From assembly GCA_900768785.1 (NCBI GenBank), contig CAAGEG010000068.1:1-20540 (forward strand): 20,540 nt of DNA, in the 5' to 3' direction. The translations under genes were made by a program, and so were the position numbers. Below are positions 15,728-20,540 of this stretch, piece after piece. Source of the DNA: an uncultured Prevotella sp. Its GTDB lineage: Bacteria > Bacteroidota > Bacteroidia > Bacteroidales > Bacteroidaceae. A model generated the notes under the pieces. It saw only the letters and a list, made by a program, of their open reading frames with translations, had not been told where the DNA came from and made no database searches. The first letter of the stretch is position 1, and every line of letters begins with the position of its first letter.

Positions 15728-16165
15728 ATGTCGAACATAAAAATCATACAAGGCGATTTTGAAAAGAAACTACAACTTAGTTTAGCGCCAAGCATAATGG
15801 CAGGGTTTCCATCTCCTGCTGATGACTATCAAAACGATAGCCTTGACTTCAACCGTGATTTGATACGTCACCCCGAAGCTACATTCTATGGCAAGGTGGA
15901 GGGTGACTCCATGATTGAAGCCGGCATATGTAATGGTGACATAGCTGTTATTGACCGCAGTTTGGAGCCAAGACATGGCGATGTGGTCGTGGGATATATC
16001 AACAGAGAATTTACTATAAAGTATCTTGATTTAACGCATAAGGAAGACGGATATATAGAACTTCGTCCTGCAAACAAGATGTTTAAGCCTATTCGTATTA
16101 ACGAAAATGACGAATTTGAAGTGTGGGGTGTTGTTGTTTGGACAATAAAAAACTGGAGGAAATAA
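15728..16165 (+). CDS. umuD: UmuD, self-cleaving subunit of DNA polymerase V
   Basis: UmuD is the regulatory subunit of polymerase V. After DNA damage, RecA filaments trigger its self-cleavage to UmuD', which joins UmuC for translesion synthesis. The 145-aa sequence has the cleavage site Ala25-Gly26 (in IMAGFPSP), nucleophile Ser61 in the EGDSM box and general base Lys98 in EFTIKYL, each one residue beyond the E. coli numbering (Cys24-Gly25, Ser60, Lys97). It has no N-terminal DNA-binding domain, which separates it from LexA. umuC follows after 16 bp. No LexA-type box was recognised upstream; the long leader and weak promoter leave its induction unclear. Confidence 0.94.
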   Translation: MSNIKIIQGDFEKKLQLSLAPSIMAGFPSPADDYQNDSLDFNRDLIRHPEATFYGKVEGDSMIEAGICNGDIAVIDRSLEPRHGDVVVGYINREFTIKYLDLTHKEDGYIELRPANKMFKPIRINENDEFEVWGVVVWTIKNWRK

Positions 16166-16181
16166 GTAAATAAGTAAAGAA

Positions 16182-17477
16182 ATGTACGGCATTATTGACT
16201 GCGATAACTGCTATGTCTCTTGCGAACGTGTGTTCAGACCGGACCTAAAAGACAAACCTGTCGTTGTGCTATCAAACAACGATGGTTGTGTTGTAGCACG
16301 TTCTAACGAGGCAAAAAAGATTGGCATTAAAGCCGGAACGCCGTTTTTCCAACTTGCACAATTGTTTCCCGACCAAAAAATAGCTGTCTTTTCATCCAAT
16401 TATGAGCTTTATGGAGAACTCACAGGGCGTGTGGTAGAAATCATTCGCCAAGAGGCACCCGCTTACTTTCGTTATAGCATAGACGAATGTTTTGTCTATC
16501 TTGACGGTATTAAACATTCTGATTTGAAGCAATGGGGAGAAAGACTGCATAAACGCATAAAACAGAGTGTGGGAATACCTATAAGCATCGGTCTTGCTCC
16601 TAACAAGACTCTTGCTAAAATGGCAAGTCATTTTGCCAAGAAATATCGTGGCTATAACCATTGCTGCATAATAGATACCGATGAGAAGCGTGTCAAGGCT
16701 CTTAAACTCTATCCTATTGAAGATGTATGGGGCATTGGACGTCGCTATTCAGCCAAACTGATATCTTTAGGCATAACAACCTCCTATGACTTTGCCGTAC
16801 ATGAGGAGTCGTGGGTGCGTGCTACGTTCAACAATATCGTTATATTGCGCACTTGGAAAGAGCTGAATGGTGAAGACTGTGTGCCAAACGAAGAAATGGC
16901 AAAAAAGAAAAGTATCTGCACCAGCCGTTCTTTTAACGGTATGATAACCGACATTCAAGCTCTTCGTACTCACGTTTCTAACTATGCCGCCCGATGTGCT
17001 GAGAAGTTGAGAAAGCAAGGATCGGTAGCTTCAATCGTGGGTGTTTTTATTAATACTAATGCTTTTAGGGACGATTTACCACAATATTGGAACTTCCAAG
17101 AGATGCGACTTATAACGCCTACAAGTAGTGCTATCAAGATTGTAAAGGCTGCTAACAAACTGCTAAAGCAGCTATATCGTCAAGGCTACCACTATAAAAA
17201 AGCCGGCGTAATTGTTATGGGAATAGGTCCCAACAGCCCCATTCAGCAAGACCTCTTTGATGATAATGCCGAGCAGTTTGAAAAAATGAAACGTCTTGAT
17301 GCCGTTATCGACCGCATAAACAAGGTTAATGGTAGCGAGACTATCGTTCTCGGGTCACAGCAATACACAAACAAAGACGGCAAGGGCAAGGCAGATGTCT
17401 TTGCCAATGCCATAAGACACGACTTCAAAAGCAAAAATCCAACAACTCGTTGGAGCGACATTATTGTTCTTAAATAA
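16182..17477 (+). CDS. umuC: UmuC, Y-family DNA polymerase V catalytic subunit
   Basis: UmuC is the catalytic subunit of error-prone polymerase V. The 431 residues (E. coli 422) carry the Y-family metal ligands Asp6, Asp101 and Glu102 (in YSIDECF), the steric-gate Tyr11, the LSNNDGCVVARS fingers motif (30-41), the helix-hairpin-helix around PIEDVWGIGRR (178-188), and a little-finger domain from about 245. A clamp-binding motif QQDLF lies at 355-359, matching the E. coli QLNLF location. All catalytic residues are intact. It is tightly coupled to umuD and lies 34 bp upstream of a beta-lactamase-family gene on the same strand. Confidence 0.96.
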   Translation: MYGIIDCDNCYVSCERVFRPDLKDKPVVVLSNNDGCVVARSNEAKKIGIKAGTPFFQLAQLFPDQKIAVFSSNYELYGELTGRVVEIIRQEAPAYFRYSIDECFVYLDGIKHSDLKQWGERLHKRIKQSVGIPISIGLAPNKTLAKMASHFAKKYRGYNHCCIIDTDEKRVKALKLYPIEDVWGIGRRYSAKLISLGITTSYDFAVHEESWVRATFNNIVILRTWKELNGEDCVPNEEMAKKKSICTSRSFNGMITDIQALRTHVSNYAARCAEKLRKQGSVASIVGVFINTNAFRDDLPQYWNFQEMRLITPTSSAIKIVKAANKLLKQLYRQGYHYKKAGVIVMGIGPNSPIQQDLFDDNAEQFEKMKRLDAVIDRINKVNGSETIVLGSQQYTNKDGKGKADVFANAIRHDFKSKNPTTRWSDIIVLK

Positions 17478-17511
17478 CTGAATTCCAAACAAATAACAAC
17501 AAATAAAGAAC

Positions 17512-18336
17512 ATGAGGTTCAATTTAATCCATATTACATTCATAATGTTGGCGTTTATCAGTTTGCATGTTTCCGCACAAAGAAACGCCATTATGTCAAT
17601 CAGATATGGAGCATGTCTTTATTCCAACGATAGCATTAGAGGAACAAGAACAAAACAACCGTTCCCGATGCATAGCGTCATGAAGTTCCCTCAAGCTATC
17701 TTTGTTGCCGATTGTTTGAGCAAACAGAATATCCAATTGCATGAAACGATATTAATAAGAAAGGAAGAATTGACACAAAACACATGGTCTCCGATGCTTA
17801 AAATGTTTGATAACGAAAGGCTTTTTTCTTATGCAGAACTTATTAAATTGTCACTTGCCGAGAGCGACAACAACGCTTGCGACATTTTGTTCAAGCTTTT
17901 TGGAGGACCGGAAAAGGCAGAGAAGTATATTCATCAACTTGGTTTTGGTGATATAAATATTAAATGGACTGAGCGTGAAATGGGAGTTGACATCTGTCGT
18001 TCTGCTGATAACAACTGCACGCCCGAAGATTTGGTACGTCTATTTAAGTGGTTTTATCAGCATAAAGACCAAGACGAATATCTTCGTTTTGTGTGGCAAA
18101 CGATGAAAAATTGTCAAACGGGAGCCGGGCGTATTGCATCTGTCATTCCTAAAGGTGCGGTTTTTGTTCATAAAACAGGTACAGGATTCCCGTCAAAGGA
18201 TAATAGACAAGACCGAAACGATGCAGGTATCATCATTCTGCCTAATGGAAAATATCAAATAATTGCTATATTTGCACCTGACTGTCAAACAGAAAACGAT
18301 GTGGCTGCTATAGGTAAAATCGTCTTAAACGAATAA
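17512..18336 (+). CDS. Class A beta-lactamase family protein (subclass A2-like)
   Basis: A 274-aa protein with an N-terminal signal peptide (about 1-22, ending VSAQ), so periplasmic. The serine beta-lactamase motifs are present: SVMK at 55-58 (Ser55 nucleophile, Lys58), SDN at 118-120, Glu154 in the omega loop and KTG at 221-223. TWSPML at 91-96 and the EREM omega loop resemble the Bacteroidetes CfxA/CepA/CblA group. Two features are odd. Only about 32 residues separate the signal from the catalytic Ser, so the usual first helix seems missing. The residue at Ambler 170 appears to be Gly instead of Asn. A stop lies 34 bp upstream, so no longer start exists. It could be a weak lactamase, or a relative acting on another acyl substrate. 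Confidence 0.87.
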   Translation: MRFNLIHITFIMLAFISLHVSAQRNAIMSIRYGACLYSNDSIRGTRTKQPFPMHSVMKFPQAIFVADCLSKQNIQLHETILIRKEELTQNTWSPMLKMFDNERLFSYAELIKLSLAESDNNACDILFKLFGGPEKAEKYIHQLGFGDINIKWTEREMGVDICRSADNNCTPEDLVRLFKWFYQHKDQDEYLRFVWQTMKNCQTGAGRIASVIPKGAVFVHKTGTGFPSKDNRQDRNDAGIIILPNGKYQIIAIFAPDCQTENDVAAIGKIVLNE

Positions 18337-18357
18337 TTACATAAGAAATTAAAGTAT

Positions 18358-18756
18358 ATGAACAAAAGAGAATATGCACAAGCCAATAAAGAATGGCTCA
18401 TAAATAAGTCAAAAGAGCAGGATGTCAAGGCTCTACCTAAAGGTATATATTATAAAGTATTGAGTGAAGGCTTGGCTGATGGCAAACATCCGTCGCCACG
18501 CAGCATAGTAACAGCTCATTATTCAGGCAGAACAATCTACGGGAAACAGTTTGACAGCAGCTATGGTGGTGCGCCGTTGGCTATAAGGCTATGCGACTTG
18601 ATAGAGGGTTGGATTATTGCCATGCAACAAATGTGTGTCGGCGACAAATGGGAAGTGTATATACCGGCAGAAATGGGCTATGGCAAATTCTCTCAACCGG
18701 GCATTCCCGGAGGGTCAACGCTAATCTTTGAGATAGAGTTATTGGGAATAGCATAA
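18358..18756 (+). CDS. FKBP-type peptidyl-prolyl cis-trans isomerase
   Basis: A 132-aa single-domain FKBP that catalyses proline isomerisation. Family landmarks are VTAHYSG at 51-57, the FDSS turn at 65-68, the LIEGW active-site segment at 81-85, YIPAEMGYG at 101-109 and GGSTLIFEIELL at 118-129. About 45 N-terminal residues form a short helical extension. Unlike many Bacteroidetes FKBPs it has no signal peptide or lipobox, so it should be cytosolic. It begins 21 bp after the beta-lactamase-like gene with no promoter between them. The substrate is unknown; helping fold one of the neighbouring products is possible but not shown. Confidence 0.93.
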   Translation: MNKREYAQANKEWLINKSKEQDVKALPKGIYYKVLSEGLADGKHPSPRSIVTAHYSGRTIYGKQFDSSYGGAPLAIRLCDLIEGWIIAMQQMCVGDKWEVYIPAEMGYGKFSQPGIPGGSTLIFEIELLGIA

Positions 18757-18786
18757 ACAATTTATTGACTTTAGAATTTGAAAATA

Positions 18787-19485
18787 ATGAATAAAATAGT
18801 TGTGGTGACGGGAGGTGCTCATGGCATAGGCAAATGTGTGGTTGACGAATTTCGTAAAAACAATGATACTGTTGAAGTTATAGACATTAAAGAAGGCAAT
18901 CATTTTGTAGGAGATATATCAAAGAAAGAAGTCCTTGAAGCTTTTGCCACTGAGGTTATTAAGAAGTATGGCAGAGTTGATTGTATAATTAATAACGCCA
19001 TTCCGCTGATGAAAGGCTTGGATAATTGCACTTGGGAAGAGTTTCAACATGCCTTGTCGGTCGGCGTAACAGCTCCTTTTTATCTTGTAAAACTCTTGAC
19101 GCCATATCTGTCAAAGGGCGCTTCAATAGTTAACATATCATCTTCGCGCGACCGAATGAGCCAACCGCAAACCGAAAGTTATACAGCTGCCAAAGGTGGA
19201 ATAGCCGCTCTTACCCATGCTCTCGCAATTAGCCTTGGCGGAAAAGCAAGAGTAAACTCTATCTCTCCCGGATGGATCGACACCGAGCATAAGGAATACG
19301 AAGGTGCAGACGCCTTGCAACAACCCGCAGGGCGCGTTGGCAACCCTATGGATATAGCCAATATGGTGTTGTTTTTATGCTCTGAAAAGGCTGGATTCAT
19401 TAGTGGTGAAAATATATGTATAGACGGAGGCATGACCCGACAGATGATTTACCACAACGATAACGGTTGGACTCTCAACTTATAA
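18787..19485 (+). CDS. SDR family oxidoreductase
   Basis: A 232-aa classical short-chain dehydrogenase: cofactor loop TGGAHGIG at 8-15, NNAI at 69-72, catalytic Ser118/119 in NISSSRD, Tyr132 and Lys136 in SYTAAKGG, and PGWIDT at 161-166. The acidic residue after the second strand (Asp33 in VIDIKEG) suggests NAD(H) rather than NADP(H). The substrate cannot be read from the sequence. An in-frame TTG at 18778 would add three residues, but the ATG at 18787 gives the standard lead into the first strand. The 30-bp gap after FKBP contains a TA-GAA-TTTG string that misses the promoter spacing, so cotranscription is likely. Confidence 0.92.
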   Translation: MNKIVVVTGGAHGIGKCVVDEFRKNNDTVEVIDIKEGNHFVGDISKKEVLEAFATEVIKKYGRVDCIINNAIPLMKGLDNCTWEEFQHALSVGVTAPFYLVKLLTPYLSKGASIVNISSSRDRMSQPQTESYTAAKGGIAALTHALAISLGGKARVNSISPGWIDTEHKEYEGADALQQPAGRVGNPMDIANMVLFLCSEKAGFISGENICIDGGMTRQMIYHNDNGWTLNL

Positions 19486-19551
19486 GCACATATCTGTTGT
19501 TAAAACTATCAGACCGAATAATAATAATCTCTATCAACAACCAAAGAAAAG

Positions 19552-20172
19552 ATGAAACAAGAAATAACGCCTCAACAAAGCGACAGAGCCGAAGCATTCG
19601 GTCTTTGGATGTCATCTCCTATGCCGATGGTTACGTTAGTAAAGACTATGGATGTAACTCGCGCTATAAAGTACGGTAAACGTAACAACTTGGGCGTTAA
19701 TTCTATAATGTGTTGGTGTATAGGAAAAGCGGCGAGCAAGATAAAAGAGTTTTTTATTCTTCCTGAGCAAGGCAAATTGTACCGTTATTCTTCATTAGGA
19801 ATAAACGTGATTGTAAAGAACGCCGGCGGTGGTTTAAGTTCATGCGACATCCCATATAATGAAAACATCAAGGAGTTTACTGAAAACTATCTTCGTTTAA
19901 CCCAACAAGCAACAACAGAAAACAAAAATGTTGTATTGAAACATAGTATGATAATAGGCACTTCTGCCATGATTCAAACCGAACTTGACTGTATTGTCAA
20001 TCAATATACCGATAAATTCTGCAACCCAATGGTCATGTGGGGCAAGATAAGAAAAGCTTGGATTAGAAGAAGTCTGCCCATTTCGTTTCAATTTCATCAT
20101 GTACAGATGGACGGAACACAAGGAGCCTTATTCTTAGAGTATCTACAAGAAACTATTAAATCACTGAAATAA
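19552..20172 (+). CDS. Chloramphenicol acetyltransferase-like protein
   Basis: A 206-aa protein of the CAT family, trimeric acetyl-CoA-dependent O-acetyltransferases. The catalytic motif HHVQMDG at 182-188 supplies His183 and Asp187, corresponding to His195 and Asp199 of CAT III. NSIMCWCIGKA at 50-60 and FQFHH are also typical. The segment around the oxyanion Ser (near HSMIIGTSAM, 131-140) differs from the usual CPW..SF pattern of resistance enzymes, so the acceptor may not be chloramphenicol. CatA-like proteins of this sort are frequent in gut Bacteroidales without known resistance. It follows the SDR gene after 66 bp and is the last gene before a repeat array. No terminator was seen. Confidence 0.85.
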   Translation: MKQEITPQQSDRAEAFGLWMSSPMPMVTLVKTMDVTRAIKYGKRNNLGVNSIMCWCIGKAASKIKEFFILPEQGKLYRYSSLGINVIVKNAGGGLSSCDIPYNENIKEFTENYLRLTQQATTENKNVVLKHSMIIGTSAMIQTELDCIVNQYTDKFCNPMVMWGKIRKAWIRRSLPISFQFHHVQMDGTQGALFLEYLQETIKSLK

Positions 20173-20540
20173 CGGCTTCGTATCTTATAGCAAAATAATA
20201 AATTTGAATTAAGATAATTCAGTCAAAGTAATTTCAGGTATAGTCAAAGTGGCACTTTGGCATGTCTAAAGTGGCACTTTTCAACCCCTAAAGTGGCACT
20301 TTGGCATGTCTAAAGTGACACTTTTCAACCCCTAAAGTGGCACTTTACAACCCGAAAACAATCACTTTTCAAATCGCAAACAAAGTCAAAATGACTTTTA
20401 AGCTAAGCCGAGTGATAGAAGAAAGCAACAATCAAAACAGCATCCTATTTGTTTTACAAACTTATGCCCTATCCATTTCCTTTCTTGGTACCATCTCAAT
20501 TGGGGAGGACATTATCAACTATTGAGTGGATAGAGGCAAG
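20173..20540. other. Intergenic tail with repeat array, no gene seen
   Basis: After the CAT-like stop there are about 70 bp of AT-rich DNA, then the 22-bp array, then a 7-bp inverted repeat AAAGTCA/TGACTTT (20382-20398). The remaining 140 bp show no recognisable gene or signal. No T-run hairpin terminator was found for the preceding operon, so the array itself may serve that role. Confidence 0.6.
20246..20368. repeat. Tandem array of palindromic 22-bp units
   Basis: The 13-base palindrome AAAGTGGCACTTT (arms AAAGTG/CACTTT) occurs at 20246, 20268, 20290, 20312 (one base changed) and 20334, exactly 22 bp apart. A sixth degenerate copy lies in register at 20356. The 9-base spacers alternate: GGCATGTCT, TCAACCCCT, GGCATGTCT, TCAACCCCT, then ACAACCCGA. 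A further half-match (CAAAGTAATTT) sits about one period upstream at 20224. The array lies downstream of the umuD-to-CAT gene string. The sequence is unrelated to the array at 9964 but the architecture is the same. Confidence 0.92.

Noticed and set aside
16182..20172. An integrated resistance element carrying bla and cat
   Set aside because: No integrase, transposase, attachment repeats or marked composition shift was seen within the segment; the genes look resident and only distantly related to clinical resistance enzymes.
20246..20368. CRISPR array
   Set aside because: Repeats are 13 bp and palindromic with 9-bp spacers that alternate between two sequences; no cas genes are nearby.
20337..20525. 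A 62-codon plus-strand frame after the second array
   Set aside because: It starts with GTG inside the last repeat unit, has no promoter, and its sequence has no recognisable domain; it looks like chance translation of repeat and AT-rich DNA.

Overview
The window reads as the chromosome of a Bacteroidales bacterium, most likely a Prevotella-type member of the Prevotellaceae. Three things support this. The gene families are typical of the phylum: DUF4491, TIGR02757, a short region-1.1-less primary sigma factor, a CfxA/CepA-like class A beta-lactamase and a secreted YhcH/YiaL protein. Intergenic DNA is AT-rich and start codons lack Shine-Dalgarno sequences. Several promoters match the Bacteroidetes pattern TTTG - about 20 bp - TAnnTTTG. 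I saw no rRNA, tRNA, CRISPR array or intact insertion sequence.

Layout, left to right. (1) An unrecognised 155-aa gene on the minus strand (73-540) diverges from DUF4491-rlmH-uxuA-uxuB(SDR) (662-3505), with the two -33 boxes nearly back to back. (2) uxaB (3649-5127) has its own -7 box and a strong terminator. With uxuA and uxuB it gives the isomer-reducing and dehydrating steps of hexuronate catabolism (glucuronate and galacturonate to KDG). (3) A TIGR02757 gene converges on a secreted YhcH/YiaL-like gene. (4) The primary sigma factor gene, from a near-consensus promoter, is followed by a conserved-looking membrane or secreted protein of unknown function. Next comes a tight three-gene module: HprK-like kinase, S24/S26 peptidase with a Ser-His arrangement, and PqqD-type peptide-binding protein. 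It resembles the auxiliary genes of a ribosomally made peptide pathway, but no convincing precursor is visible. A terminator closes it. (5) After a 22-bp tandem repeat array come fucP and fucI on the minus strand (L-fucose uptake and isomerisation). Upstream of these is a minus-strand pair, yigZ/IMPACT and DUF1015. (6) A 570-bp non-coding stretch holds an inverted repeat and what looks like a decayed helix-turn-helix/transposase-like reading frame. (7) Six plus-strand genes with short gaps follow (15728-20172): umuD, umuC, a class A beta-lactamase relative, a cytosolic FKBP isomerase, an SDR oxidoreductase and a chloramphenicol acetyltransferase-like protein. They are followed by a second 22-bp repeat array.

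How the parts fit. Regions 1-2 and 5 are sugar catabolism for host or plant glycans (uronates, fucose). Region 4 couples the housekeeping sigma factor to what may be a peptide-modification module. Region 7 puts an error-prone polymerase in one apparent transcription unit with two genes of antibiotic-resistance families. The most unusual sequence-level structures are the two intergenic arrays. They share no sequence, but both have a 22-bp period, a conserved 13-15 bp core and spacers that alternate between two versions.
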